Counted from the first letter of the stretch, positions 18,910-28,365 are shown. The stretch: DNA of 64,000 nucleotides from Streptococcaceae bacterium (GCA_031269775.1 JAISYQ010000027.1:39401-103400); one strand, 5' to 3'. Notes: generated by a model from the sequence alone, not told the origin. Translations and numbers: made by a program.

Positions 18910-20580
18910 TTATGTAAGACTTTCCAAAATCTTTTGATAAAGTTGATTCTTTTTTACTTCACCAATAGTAAAAATATCTTCTTTAAAAATTTTTTTTAAA
19001 TCATTGAATCTTAATTGATAATTTTTAAAATCCATTTGATATGTTTGAATTCCATCTTCTGCCTCTAGTGTTGAATGATCAAAAGTATTGTAAGAAGGTA
19101 CAAGAAAGATAAATTTCACTCCAAAATTTCGAAATTTTTGCAAAGTAAATTCCAACTCTTTAAGATTGACTTCACAATGAATACATAAAACGACCACATC
19201 GACTTTTGTTGCATGTAGATAAGACTCATTTAGCTTCCCAAAAGTTTGTTTATTTTGGTTGTTAATGAAAGAAATCCCGCCTCCTACATTGATAACAAAG
19301 ACATCAATCTTTTCATAAGCTTCTACACGATTCATATAATAGTTAATTGAGCCTACAATATCTGGAAAAATAACTTGCTTAGGATAATAAAAAACATCAA
19401 ATCCATAAATTACTCCCTCAGGATTGTAAGTAAGCGCTTTTGGATTCAATTCATCTATAGCAAAATTAGACACTAAGTTTTTCTGAATTTCAAATTTATG
19501 ACTATTCCTTCCTAAACTTAAAATTAAAAGAACCGGTTTTTCAAGGGAAGACAAATCATCATTTTTAAACTCCTCATGTGAGTATAGAAGATTATCAGAC
19601 ATTTGCTTAATCTTGCCAAGAAAGATCCATTCATAATTGGGAAATCGTTTTTTGATATTATCTGAGATCGCTATTTCTTGCAAAGTGGTATTGATAACAA
19701 CAATTACATCAAAAGTAGTATCCTCTTCTTTCAAAGTACCAAAACGATAAAATTTTTGATCTTTAAAATCCCAATAGGAAGTAACATTCTTAAGTTTCAA
19801 AAAATTGCTTATTTCTGAAATTTTTTTAGGTGGCAATAAAACCACCGCTAATTTTTTATCCTTGATCCTTTCTCCAATTTTCTTAGGAATTGGTTTAATA
19901 GATTTAATGAATTCTGATGCTTCATCAATTTGGAGTCCAAAATTTTTCTTCAATAAAATAAATTTATCAAAAATAGGAGTATCATTTAATAATTTTGCCA
20001 ATACTCCTGAAAAATAAGCACAAGCCAAACTGGTAGAAGAAAAATCAAATTCAAATCCATTCTCTTTTTGAATATGTTCTTCTAAACGGATAGAAACAGT
20101 TGTTTCATCAATTCTCTTAATTTTATTCTTTTGCTTTTGATTCACTATTACTCTTACCACATTTTTAAACTCAGCAGGGTAAGAAATATTGTTGGAATGA
20201 GAGCCTGCCGAAATAATTGCAACATTATTTAAAACAGCCTCCTGACAAACTTCAAAAAGCAAAGAAGAGTAATTGTTTATACCTAAACTAATGTTAACGA
20301 TATCTGCTCGTTCTTCTATTGCTTTTTTAATGCTTAAGATCAAACCCTTCATGGATAAGTTCCCGTTGCGATCTGTAATATTGAAATCTAAAATATCAAA
20401 AGGTATATCTACTTGCCTTAAAATTTCCTTTAAACACTCATCTCCATGCAAGTCATTAGAAATTTTATATTTTTCAATGACCTTTTCATTTTTTAAAAAA
20501 AAATGTTTGATGTTGACGTGATGATTAGAGATTATATTTTTATTCACACCTGTATCAATAAGTGCAATCTTTATAGTCAT
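18910..20580 (-). CDS. Subtilisin-like (S8) protein with a C-terminal accessory domain
   Basis: This 556-residue protein has an S8 peptidase domain (1-200) with no signal peptide, so it is probably cytoplasmic. Triad candidates are Asp9 (IALIDTGV), His45 (LHGDE) and Ser184 (SSTSLACAYFSG); NISLG and SAGSHSNN match the oxyanion region. Motifs deviate from the usual HGTHVAG and GTSMAxP. The remaining ~330 residues are unlike subtilases; they include LILSLGRNSHKFEIQ, reminiscent of a nucleotide-binding loop, and INVGGG. Clostridial Cys-rich peptide clusters, as I recall them, contain similar 'peptide maturation system' proteins; that link is from memory. A role in leader removal is the natural inference. 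It lies 19 bp after the radical SAM gene. Confidence 0.7.
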   Translation of the reverse strand: MTIKIALIDTGVNKNIISNHHVNIKHFFLKNEKVIEKYKISNDLHGDECLKEILRQVDIPFDILDFNITDRNGNLSMKGLILSIKKAIEERADIVNISLGINNYSSLLFEVCQEAVLNNVAIISAGSHSNNISYPAEFKNVVRVIVNQKQKNKIKRIDETTVSIRLEEHIQKENGFEFDFSSTSLACAYFSGVLAKLLNDTPIFDKFILLKKNFGLQIDEASEFIKSIKPIPKKIGERIKDKKLAVVLLPPKKISEISNFLKLKNVTSYWDFKDQKFYRFGTLKEEDTTFDVIVVINTTLQEIAISDNIKKRFPNYEWIFLGKIKQMSDNLLYSHEEFKNDDLSSLEKPVLLILSLGRNSHKFEIQKNLVSNFAIDELNPKALTYNPEGVIYGFDVFYYPKQVIFPDIVGSINYYMNRVEAYEKIDVFVINVGGGISFINNQNKQTFGKLNESYLHATKVDVVVLCIHCEVNLKELEFTLQKFRNFGVKFIFLVPSYNTFDHSTLEAEDGIQTYQMDFKNYQLRFNDLKKIFKEDIFTIGEVKKNQLYQKILESLT

Positions 20581-20599
20581 AAATTTACCTACTATTTCC

Positions 20600-21940
20600 T
20601 TAATTAATGGATAAATTCTCTAGATAGTTAACAAGTTCTTTATTCGGTCTAATTTTTTCTAGATAATATATTAAATTCTGTTCCACTTGATTTTGAGCCT
20701 TAATACAAAAATCATCTGTGAGATCAAAGATATCTTTAAAACATAACTGACAAAATTTAGCTGCCCAACAAGATTTACACTTTTGTGTTTTTTCTAAAGT
20801 TTTCTTTAAAAGCTTTCTTATTTTTTTTACATCCAATCCTTCAAACACATTTCCTAAACAAAAAACCTCTTCCTTTTCATTTACTCTCTCACAAATAATA
20901 ATTTTTCCCGAAGGCATCACAAAATTTTTTCTAATGCCAGGAGTACAAAATCCACCTGGAAAAATGTCCAATGCATATTCATTATTAAGCAAAGCTTTAT
21001 GGAATTTAACTGCATCATTTAAAACGGACTGATAAACAAAAAAATATTGTTCTGGGTTAAAACGAAAAGGTTTTTCAGTTTTTTCTTTTTTTAAAAATTC
21101 TAAAAAAAATTTTGTTGGACTGACATCGATTAACATCACATTAGATTTACACAGTTTGGCCAAATAATCGTATTGCTTTTTATTCCCCGTAACTGAAGTT
21201 ACAACACTATTGAAAATCACATGTGTTTTAAAAAATTTTGGATCTTTTTTATAAAACTTCACTACATTTTCAAAAACTTTATTAAAAGAAGGGGAATCAG
21301 ATTTATCTAGTCTAAATTTATCATGAATCTCTTTAGAACCGTCCAAGCTAATCGTCAAATGAAAATTGTGATCAATTAAATACGTTGAAATTTCTTCATT
21401 TCCAAGAAGCATAGCATTTGTTGTAATATAAAAAATAGGCATACGAAAAGGATAATTTTCTTTCCAATACTCTACGCATTCTTTGATTAAATTAAACTTT
21501 AATAAAGGTTCTCCTCCATAAAATCCCAAGTGTAGCAAATCACTTTCATGTGAATTTGTTGCTAAAAGATCAATTGCTTTAAAAGCGATATTTCTAGGCA
21601 TTTCTTTGAGTTTATATTCTTGATTAGTATATTTTGACATGTAACCGCAATATTTGCATCTAAGATTACATTGCTCAGTAAGTGCTAAGGTTAAACTTGA
21701 TATCCTATTGTTTACTAACCATTGAAATTCATCATACGTATAATAATGCCTGAAATTAAATTTCACAGGGTTATCAATATTTCGACATAAACTGCCTTTT
21801 AAAAATTTTTCACACTCTCCTGTAAAAAGACCTTGCTCTAATAAATCAAAAATTTTTGGGGAAATTTCAATTAAATCGCTATTAACAGCATCATAAAGAT
21901 AATTTCCCATTTTTGTTTTCAATGTTTTACATAAATACAA
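20600..21940 (-). CDS. SPASM radical SAM maturase of the Cys-rich peptide cluster
   Basis: This 446-residue radical SAM/SPASM enzyme has the motif CNLRCKYC (Cys91, Cys95, Cys98), then LGFYGGEPLL. The C-terminal Cys set is GFCTPG, IICERV, KCKSCWAAKFCQLC and DDFC, a SPASM-type two-cluster pattern. The N-terminal ~80 residues may bind the leader. It starts with TTG, supported by GAGGAAG eight bases upstream. The architecture resembles clostridial Cys-rich peptide maturases (CcpM-like, a family link from memory). It probably forms thioether or similar links on the small GCxCG peptides encoded directly upstream at 22387-22542 and 22049-22144. Confidence 0.88.
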   Translation of the reverse strand: MYLCKTLKTKMGNYLYDAVNSDLIEISPKIFDLLEQGLFTGECEKFLKGSLCRNIDNPVKFNFRHYYTYDEFQWLVNNRISSLTLALTEQCNLRCKYCGYMSKYTNQEYKLKEMPRNIAFKAIDLLATNSHESDLLHLGFYGGEPLLKFNLIKECVEYWKENYPFRMPIFYITTNAMLLGNEEISTYLIDHNFHLTISLDGSKEIHDKFRLDKSDSPSFNKVFENVVKFYKKDPKFFKTHVIFNSVVTSVTGNKKQYDYLAKLCKSNVMLIDVSPTKFFLEFLKKEKTEKPFRFNPEQYFFVYQSVLNDAVKFHKALLNNEYALDIFPGGFCTPGIRKNFVMPSGKIIICERVNEKEEVFCLGNVFEGLDVKKIRKLLKKTLEKTQKCKSCWAAKFCQLCFKDIFDLTDDFCIKAQNQVEQNLIYYLEKIRPNKELVNYLENLSIN

Positions 21941-22048
21941 AAATTCTTCCTCTTTTTCCTCTATATTTTAAGAAAATTTTTCTATCGTACAATAAAAATA
22001 TTACTCAATTAAAATTAAAAGTACTTGCGCAATTAAGTTAATTAACTT

Positions 22049-22144
22049 TTAGTATAAACCTTTCCTTACAGCAATAAGTGCATGAAGCTGGTATCCACAA
22101 TAGCATCCAAGTGCTTTAAGTCTAGCTTTCTTAATTTTTAACAT
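22049..22144 (-). pseudogene. Leaderless, degenerate copy of the Cys-rich RiPP precursor
   Basis: The frame from an ATG at 22144 encodes 31 residues. It contains KALGCYCGYQLHALIAVRKGLY, clearly homologous to the core of the peptide at 22387-22542 (KTLGCHCGCALKTFLAIGKGYT). There is no Shine-Dalgarno site, and most of the Lys-rich leader is missing. One core Cys has become Tyr. An inverted-repeat element (22187-22354) lies between it and the intact copy. It is probably dead, although it could be read from the same transcript. Confidence 0.6.
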
Positions 22145-22186
22145 AAAAAAATCATTTTACGTCGCTGATTTTTGAAAATGCCTCTA

Positions 22187-22354
22187 AGAGCCTGTTAACC
22201 TTTTTCTCTATTGATGAATTTTTTGAGAAATTTTTACGTTAAAAGCGTAATCTTTTAGGTAATGGATAAAATAAACCGAACTAAAGTAAGTTTTCACACC
22301 CCAGACAAAAAATTACCGAAAAATTTACAATTATTGAGATCGTTAACAGGCTCT
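22187..22354. repeat. Inverted-repeat element, family 2, between the two Cys-rich precursors
   Basis: This 168 bp element is bounded by perfect 13 bp inverted repeats, AGAGCCTGTTAAC and GTTAACAGGCTCT. The right end includes GATCGTTAACAG, also seen in the element at 39378-39537. No coding sequence is visible. It separates the intact precursor from a truncated one, and may have caused the truncation. Confidence 0.75.
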
Positions 22355-22386
22355 AAAAAAGTCAACAACAATTTTACCAATTTCCC

Positions 22387-22542
22387 TTACTTTAATTGAC
22401 TTACAGTATAACCTTTTCCTATTGCAAGAAACGTCTTAAGTGCGCAACCACAATGGCATCCAAGTGTTTTAAGGCTATCATTTTTATTGAGAGTATTGAC
22501 TTTTTTTAGTTTTATTTTTGCCTTTTGCTTGTTTTTCATCAT
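22387..22542 (-). CDS. Cys-rich RiPP precursor peptide (GCHCGC core)
   Basis: This 51-residue peptide has a very basic leader (MMKNKQKAKIKLKKVNTLNK) and a C-terminal part LKTLGCHCGCALKTFLAIGKGYTVSQLK with three Cys in GCHCGC. The ribosome site GGAGGG is excellent and a consensus promoter lies ~110 bp upstream. It directly precedes the SPASM maturase, the S8 protein and the ABC genes on the same strand, the normal place for a RiPP precursor. No double-Gly or PAxG cleavage site is obvious. I know no named peptide family that it matches exactly. Being under 60 codons, it would be missed by most automated calls. Confidence 0.8.
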   Translation of the reverse strand: MMKNKQKAKIKLKKVNTLNKNDSLKTLGCHCGCALKTFLAIGKGYTVSQLK

Positions 22543-22651
22543 ATAACCCTCCTTTCATTATTTGTATTTTACTTCACATATTTATCAAATTTTTTATTCT
22601 AGAAATACATAAAATCTTTAAAATATAACAGAAAAAAAATTCAACAGCAGC

Positions 22652-22680
22652 ATGTTATCATTTTCTTCAATTTTTGTCAA
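22652..22680 (-). promoter_or_regulatory. Strong sigma-A promoter for the Cys-rich RiPP operon
   Basis: On the reverse strand a perfect TTGACA -35 (22675-22680) lies 17 bp from a TAACAT -10 (22652-22657). It reads towards the precursor at 22542. It lies between the exporter gene and the precursor, so the operon is probably transcribed separately from the exporter. Confidence 0.75.
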
Positions 22681-22807
22681 CAAATATTTTTGTGAATATT
22701 TTAAATGATGAAATCATATACACAAGTATAAATATAGAAAAATTTTGCATATTTTTTGAAAAAAATAAACTCTTTTGAATATCAAAATACCTTAATTTAC
22801 GTCTTTC

Positions 22808-24619
22808 TTAATCTACAGAAACATATTTTTCTGCTTGCAGTGTGTACATTTCATAATATTTTCCCCCAAGATGCATCAATTTTTTGTGTGTTCCTAGCTC
22901 AACAATTTCTCCTTGATCAAATAAAACGATTATATCTGCAAGTTTTGCACTACACATTCTGTGTGAGATTATGATTAGTATTTTGTTTTTTCCACCCTCT
23001 TTAAAAATTTTGAAAAATTCTTCTTCTGTTTTAGGATCTAAAGAAGCTGTTGGCTCATCTAAAATTAAAATAGGAGCATCAGAAAACAGAGTTCTTGATA
23101 TTGCTAATTTTTGCCACTGTCCGATCGAAGGTTCTATCGCATCTTCATAAAAATCCTTACCCAAATTCGTATCATATCCGTATTTATATGTTTGAATAAA
23201 TTCATTTGATCGCGTTTTTTTAGCAATTTTTTTGATATGAGTAAGGTTATCAATGTTATTGATGTCCCCAAATCCTATATTTTTTTTAACATTCATCAAG
23301 TAACAAAGATAATCTTGAAAACAAACACCAAATAATTTTTTATAATCCGCTGGATTGTAATTTTTTATATTCACTCCATTAAGGAAAATTTTTCCGTTTA
23401 ATGGCTTATAAATGCCTAATAATAGTTTTACAAAAGTTGATTTTCCACTTCCATTCTCGCCAACAAGGCATAATTTTTCACAAGTTTTAAATTTTAAATT
23501 TACATTTTTCAAAGCATAATTATTAGCCCCTGGATATTTAAAGGAAACATCGACAAATTCTACAGTACTCACAATTTGAGAAATTAAAACCTTTTTTGGA
23601 CTTTCAACGATTTCTTCTTTTATTTCTAAAAAATTGAATAAATAATTTAAAAACAACATACTTTTATTATTGGAAGCTACTAAGTCAACTAACGCTAATA
23701 AGCCCATTTCAAAAGAAACAATTGCTGTATTGTAAAGAATAAATTTAGATACAGAAACTAGCCCAAAAATAATTGCTTTAATAAGCCAATACATGACAAC
23801 TCCAACCCCAAAAATTGCAAAAAAATAAGTCAATATTATATATATTGTTTCTTCTCGAGCAATTTTTATATTTCCTTTGAAAAAATTTTCAAAAGAGTTT
23901 TTCCGTATCTTTTTTAGATAATCAAAAAGGTTAAAAATTCTTATTTCTTTGGCGTATTTAGGCGTAGAAATTAATGAAAAATAATACCAAATTTGTCTTA
24001 ATTGCATTGTTTTACTTATTAAATATTTATAAAGTTTGCCACCAGTTTTTTGTTTATAGTATAGTACCGGCAAAGCAAATACGACTAATAAGAATAAAGC
24101 AGATGCTTTCCATTTCATCAATATCACCATATAACCAACAGAAGAAATCGTTGTCGAAACGACACTAAACAGACTCTCCATTATATTAAGAGGTTCATAG
24201 CTTGCCTGATCTAGAGCATTTTTATAGGAATCTAAAAAAATCGGTGTATCCATTATTTCTTGGTTTATTTTTTGAAATTTACCTGCAATCATAGTTTCAA
24301 TGTTATGTGATAATTTATAACCTGTTATTTGACAAACAATCTTTTTAATATTTTCTGCAGAAAAATTAAGGACAATACCAAAAAGCATAATTATTAAGAT
24401 AAAAAATAAATGATTATAAGCATCTTGTGTTATAACTTCATTATTATGCTTATGTTCAAGAATTTTTATGATCTCAAAAGTTGTATAGGTTGTAATAATT
24501 GGACTTATTCCATTAATAATCATTGTTCCCAATGAGAAAAATAGGACCCAAGGTCCTGCTTTAAAAATTTCTTTAAATATAAAAGTTATTTTAAACAAAT
24601 ACGTCTTTTGGTTTTTCAT
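22808..24619 (-). CDS. ABC exporter (fused membrane and ATPase domains) without a C39 peptidase domain
   Basis: This 603-residue half-transporter has about six membrane helices in residues 20-330 and an ATPase domain from ~350. Walker A is GENGSGKST, Walker B ILILDEPTASLD, and the signature PSIGQWQK replaces the usual LSGGQ, as in several lantibiotic-type exporters. Because there is no N-terminal C39 peptidase, it cannot itself trim a double-Gly leader. It is encoded upstream of the Cys-rich precursor on the same strand, which suggests export of that product or of the proteusins. The start has GAGAGGAT upstream. Confidence 0.87.
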   Translation of the reverse strand: MKNQKTYLFKITFIFKEIFKAGPWVLFFSLGTMIINGISPIITTYTTFEIIKILEHKHNNEVITQDAYNHLFFILIIMLFGIVLNFSAENIKKIVCQITGYKLSHNIETMIAGKFQKINQEIMDTPIFLDSYKNALDQASYEPLNIMESLFSVVSTTISSVGYMVILMKWKASALFLLVVFALPVLYYKQKTGGKLYKYLISKTMQLRQIWYYFSLISTPKYAKEIRIFNLFDYLKKIRKNSFENFFKGNIKIAREETIYIILTYFFAIFGVGVVMYWLIKAIIFGLVSVSKFILYNTAIVSFEMGLLALVDLVASNNKSMLFLNYLFNFLEIKEEIVESPKKVLISQIVSTVEFVDVSFKYPGANNYALKNVNLKFKTCEKLCLVGENGSGKSTFVKLLLGIYKPLNGKIFLNGVNIKNYNPADYKKLFGVCFQDYLCYLMNVKKNIGFGDINNIDNLTHIKKIAKKTRSNEFIQTYKYGYDTNLGKDFYEDAIEPSIGQWQKLAISRTLFSDAPILILDEPTASLDPKTEEEFFKIFKEGGKNKILIIISHRMCSAKLADIIVLFDQGEIVELGTHKKLMHLGGKYYEMYTLQAEKYVSVD

Positions 24620-24681
24620 TATAATCCTCTCGCTTTAAAGTCTATTTACTTATCTTTATGATTATCCATAATCTTACAAAC

Positions 24682-26736
24682 TTATTTCACAATAATCTTT
24701 CCCACATCAGCAAAGTTTAAAATCACTTCTGCAATCTCAACTAGCTGACTATAACGATTTAACCTTATTTTTTCATCTTTAACATTAACAAAAGTATTTT
24801 CAAAATATACATTAATTGGCTCTTGCAAACTAATCATCTTTTTATAAATTTCTTCAGATGAATCTTCTTTAATATTTTTTTGAACAATTTTAAAAGCTTC
24901 ATATAATTGTTTCTCTTCATTAATTTCAAATAATTCTGGCTTAATTTCAACTTTTTTTTCTGCTTTTTTAGCCAAATTAACTACTCGAGTTAAACTTTCT
25001 ATTACAGATTTAAAATTCTTATCTTTCACATGTTTTTGCAAAACATAAGCTGCATTAATTAAAGTTATAATATCCGTTGAATATCCATCAAGAGCTGCTT
25101 TAATCAAATCATAACGAATTCCTCTTTGCCGCAATAATTTCTTCATTCGCATTTTAATAAAATCAAATACCTTTTTTTTAACATGATACGAAAATTCGCC
25201 CTTATTCACTTTTTTTAAAATTGCTACTTGCAAATCAGTAAAAGACAACTTCCATCCTCTTTTTTCAATAATACGAATTATACCTAAAGCACTGCGACGC
25301 AAGGCATATGGATCGTTTGATCCTGAAGGAATAAACCCAACTGAGAAAAAACTATAAAGTGTTTCTATTTTATCAGCAATAGCTAAAATAGCCCCAATAT
25401 TAGACTCCGGCAAGGTACCATTTGCTAAGATCGGTAAATAGTGTTCACGAATTGCCTGTCCAACAATTTCTTTTTCTCCTGATAAAACAGCATATTTTTC
25501 ACCCATGACCCCTTGTAATTCAGAGAACTCACCAACCATATTTGTTAATAGATCAAATTTATAAATACCGGCTGCACGTAATAAATCTACCTTTTCACTC
25601 TTAGAAATTGCTAATTTTTCAGCTAAAATTTCGACAATTACCTTTGTACGTTTCATATGTTCAAATAACGTTCCGATTTTTTCATGAAATGTTACCCAAC
25701 TTAATTTTTCCACCAAATCTGAAATTTTAAGCTTTTGATCCTCCTCCCAAAAAAATTTGGCATCTTCTAAGCGCGCTACCAAAACTTTTTGATTGCCCTT
25801 GATAACATTTTTAAGATAATCTGCTCGACCATTTCGCACAGCAATAAAATACGGACTTAACCTACCTTCAGCATCCCTTACACAAAAGAAACGTTGATGT
25901 TTTTTCATTGAAACAATCAAAACTTCTTCAGGCAAAGCTAAATACTTTTTTGAAAACGTACCTACAAAAGCTGTAGGATATTCCACCAAATTGACAATTT
26001 CTGCTAATAAATCTTCATCCAAATCAATTGTCCATTTATTTTGATGCGCAATCATCTGAATTTGATCGATAATCTGCGTTTTTCGTTTAGAAACATCAGC
26101 TATAACATCTACTTCTGCTAAGCGTGTTAAATATTCAACAGGATGAGCAAATGTTACTTCCTTATTTAATAAACGATGAGAACGCGAAAAATTTCCCGTT
26201 TGAATATCTAAAATACTAAAAGGAATAATTTCTTCATTAAACATTGCCACAATCCAATGAATTGGACGAAGGTAATGAAAATCATAATCAGCCCATCGCA
26301 TTGACACAGGAAAAGTTAAACTTGTAAGTACATCCTTAAGATCTATTAATACTTCAAACGCCGATCGCCCTTCTTCAAATTTTGTGACATAAACATACTC
26401 TACACCTTTACTCTCTTTAAAAAAGATATCATCAGTACTCAGTCCTTGAGAGAAGGCAAAACTTTCTGCAACTTTTGTCCAATTTTGCTTTTCATCTAAA
26501 GCAATTCTTTTTTTTGGTCCTTTAATTTCTTCTCTTACGTCTTTTTGTTTATCGGCTACATCAAAAACTCGCACAGCTAAACGCCTTGGTGTTGAAAAAG
26601 TTTCAATTTTCTTAAATGATAAACGACTCTCTTTTAAAAATTTTGCCGTTTTTTCTTTTAGCTGCTCCATTGCAAAAAAAATAACATAAGCAGGCATTTC
26701 TTCTAAACCAATCTCTAATAATAAATCTTTTGCCAT
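24682..26736 (-). CDS. glyS: Glycyl-tRNA synthetase beta subunit
   Basis: This 684-residue beta subunit of the alpha2-beta2 type glycyl-tRNA synthetase binds and positions tRNA-Gly. It shows the typical start LLEIGLEEMPAYVI, the block GPKKRIALD, the HD-like central part (GIYKFDLLTNMVGEFSELQG, ADKIETLYSFF) and the C-terminal anticodon-binding region. Length is normal. Its ATG abuts the glyQ stop with no gap, so the subunits are translationally coupled. Both genes are under the T-box leader at 27708-27816. Confidence 0.96.
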   Translation of the reverse strand: MAKDLLLEIGLEEMPAYVIFFAMEQLKEKTAKFLKESRLSFKKIETFSTPRRLAVRVFDVADKQKDVREEIKGPKKRIALDEKQNWTKVAESFAFSQGLSTDDIFFKESKGVEYVYVTKFEEGRSAFEVLIDLKDVLTSLTFPVSMRWADYDFHYLRPIHWIVAMFNEEIIPFSILDIQTGNFSRSHRLLNKEVTFAHPVEYLTRLAEVDVIADVSKRKTQIIDQIQMIAHQNKWTIDLDEDLLAEIVNLVEYPTAFVGTFSKKYLALPEEVLIVSMKKHQRFFCVRDAEGRLSPYFIAVRNGRADYLKNVIKGNQKVLVARLEDAKFFWEEDQKLKISDLVEKLSWVTFHEKIGTLFEHMKRTKVIVEILAEKLAISKSEKVDLLRAAGIYKFDLLTNMVGEFSELQGVMGEKYAVLSGEKEIVGQAIREHYLPILANGTLPESNIGAILAIADKIETLYSFFSVGFIPSGSNDPYALRRSALGIIRIIEKRGWKLSFTDLQVAILKKVNKGEFSYHVKKKVFDFIKMRMKKLLRQRGIRYDLIKAALDGYSTDIITLINAAYVLQKHVKDKNFKSVIESLTRVVNLAKKAEKKVEIKPELFEINEEKQLYEAFKIVQKNIKEDSSEEIYKKMISLQEPINVYFENTFVNVKDEKIRLNRYSQLVEIAEVILNFADVGKIIVK

Positions 26737-27654
26737 TTAAGCTTCTGCCTCCTTAAGTTCATTTTCTTTCCTCTTATCATCTAGCAACGGATAACCTAAT
26801 TTCTCTCTCTCTTTTACAAAAATTTTAGCTATTGCTTTTGCCATATTACGAATACGCGCTAAAAATCGTGCTTTCTCTGTCACCGATACCGCTCCTTTTG
26901 CATCCAATAAATTAAATGTATGGGAGCACTTTAAAATATAATCATATGCCGGATAAACTAAATTTTCAGTAATACAGCACTTGGCTTCTTTTTCAAAACG
27001 CTCAAAATTGCTAAATAATAAATCCTGATCAGATAATTCAAATGAATATTTTGAATGTTCATACTCATTTTGTTTAAAAATTTCGCCATATTTCACACCA
27101 CGTGCCCATTTAAGATCATAAACTGAATCTACTTCTTGAATATAAGAAGCTAATCTCTCTAACCCGTAAGTTAATTCAACAGTAACTGGTTTAACACTTA
27201 AACCTCCAACTTGCTGAAAATAAGTAAACTGTGTAATCTCCATTCCATCTAACCCAACTTCCCAACCAAGGCCAGCACACCCCATTGATGGATTTTCCCA
27301 ATTATCCTCGATAAAACGAATATCATGCTCATTTGCTTTAATACCAAGCAAATCTAAGCTTTCTAAATATAATTCTTGAATATTTTCAAAAGAAGGTTTT
27401 ATTACTACTTGAAATTGATGATGTTGATACAAACGATTGGGATTTTTTCCATAACGGCCATCTGCAGGACGCCTACTTGGCTCTACATAACAAGCATTCC
27501 ACGGTTCAGGACCAATGGCTCTTAAAAAGGTATATGGACTCATCGTTCCCGCACCTTTTTCTATATCATAAGCTTGCATTATTAAACAGCCTTGCTTTGA
27601 CCAAAAGCTCTGTAATGTTAAAATAATCTCTTGAACATTTAATCTTTTTAACAT
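26737..27654 (-). CDS. glyQ: Glycyl-tRNA synthetase alpha subunit
   Basis: This 305-residue catalytic subunit charges tRNA-Gly using ATP. The sequence contains the class II motifs [49 protein letters not shown] and [15 protein letters not shown]. It is the first gene of the glyQ-glyS operon and is preceded by GAAAGGAGAG. Its leader carries a T-box antiterminator whose acceptor-binding bulge reads UGGA, right for tRNA-Gly. Confidence 0.97.
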   Translation of the reverse strand: MLKRLNVQEIILTLQSFWSKQGCLIMQAYDIEKGAGTMSPYTFLRAIGPEPWNACYVEPSRRPADGRYGKNPNRLYQHHQFQVVIKPSFENIQELYLESLDLLGIKANEHDIRFIEDNWENPSMGCAGLGWEVGLDGMEITQFTYFQQVGGLSVKPVTVELTYGLERLASYIQEVDSVYDLKWARGVKYGEIFKQNEYEHSKYSFELSDQDLLFSNFERFEKEAKCCITENLVYPAYDYILKCSHTFNLLDAKGAVSVTEKARFLARIRNMAKAIAKIFVKEREKLGYPLLDDKRKENELKEAEA

Positions 27655-27707
27655 CTAACTCTCTCCTTTCATAAATTTATGAAAATTTATAATCCCATCA
27701 TATAAAA

Positions 27708-27816
27708 ACAAAAAAACGCCTCGCTATATCTTTTAAAAACTTATTTACACTAAAAACGTAAATAAATTCTTAAAAAATATAGGGACGATTGCCTCTGCAA
27801 ACACGCTTCCATCCCA
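27708..27816 (-). promoter_or_regulatory. T-box riboswitch antiterminator/terminator of glyQS
   Basis: On the reverse strand the T-box reads TGGGATGGAAGCGTG (27802-27816). Its UGGA bulge complements the UCCA end of tRNA-Gly. GGG pairs with CCC and GCG with CGT around that bulge, enclosing a TTGC-AGAG-GCAA hairpin, the standard antiterminator. The competing terminator starts CGTCCCTATAT, forms a long AT-rich stem to AGCGAGGCG (27717-27787) and ends in Ts (27708-27716). I could not identify stem I or a GGN specifier codon with confidence, which is unusual. Confidence 0.75.
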
Positions 27817-27925
27817 TTTTTTAAAATAAGCATACTCAGATATTTCTCATCAAATAAAAATGATCTATCTAATTTTTAATCAAACATACAAAAAAAATTA
27901 TTATTCAGGATATTTGCATGTATTT

Positions 27926-27934
27926 ACTATACCA
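27926..27934 (-). promoter_or_regulatory. Extended -10 promoter of the glyQS T-box leader
   Basis: The reverse strand reads TGGTATAGT, an extended -10 with one mismatch to TATAAT. It would start a ~260 nt leader ending at glyQ. Confidence 0.45.
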
Positions 27935-28098
27935 TAGTTTTAATATAAGGCATAATAACACTTATTCATAAATATTTTCTTATAAAAATGATCTATTTTT
28001 TTTATTTTTTTCAAAAAAGTTGACACAAAATAGATGAATTTTGTTTGATAAAATAGAATTGCGTAAAAAGAATAAACTTTATTTAGGAGGCTGTGTTA

Positions 28099-28365
28099 GT
28101 GAATTCAACACTTTTAAAGTATTTAAGATATCAAAAACATCTATCACAGGAAAAAGCTGCAAAATTGTTTAATCTTTCTCGTTCTTCTTATGAAGCATAT
28201 GAGAATGGTCGTAGAATGCCAGATCTTTGTACATTGATTAAAATAGCTAATTTTTTTGAAATTCCTTTTTTTCAATTGTTAGTTGCACATGGTTTAGAAA
28301 AAGAGATGTGGAAGCAAATCCTAATTATTCAAGGAACATGTTATAAGAGTTTATCTACTCAATGA
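28099..28365 (+). CDS. Small XRE-family helix-turn-helix regulator
   Basis: This ~88-residue protein is almost entirely an XRE DNA-binding domain: LKYLRYQKHLSQEKAAKLF, then LSRSSYEAYENGRRMPDLCTLIKIANFFEI. The short C-terminal tail has no obvious sensor domain. The GTG at 28099 is preferred because it lies eight bases after AGGAGG; an in-frame GTG at 28093 is too close to it. It stands alone, divergent from glyQ and convergent with rpsR. Its targets are unknown. Confidence 0.8.
   Translation: MNSTLLKYLRYQKHLSQEKAAKLFNLSRSSYEAYENGRRMPDLCTLIKIANFFEIPFFQLLVAHGLEKEMWKQILIIQGTCYKSLSTQ

Noticed and set aside
28020..28054. Promoter for the XRE gene using the perfect TTGACA at 28020
   Set aside because: The nearest good -10 (TAAAAT, 28049-28054) is 23 bp away, too far for sigma-A; a promoter may exist but cannot be placed.
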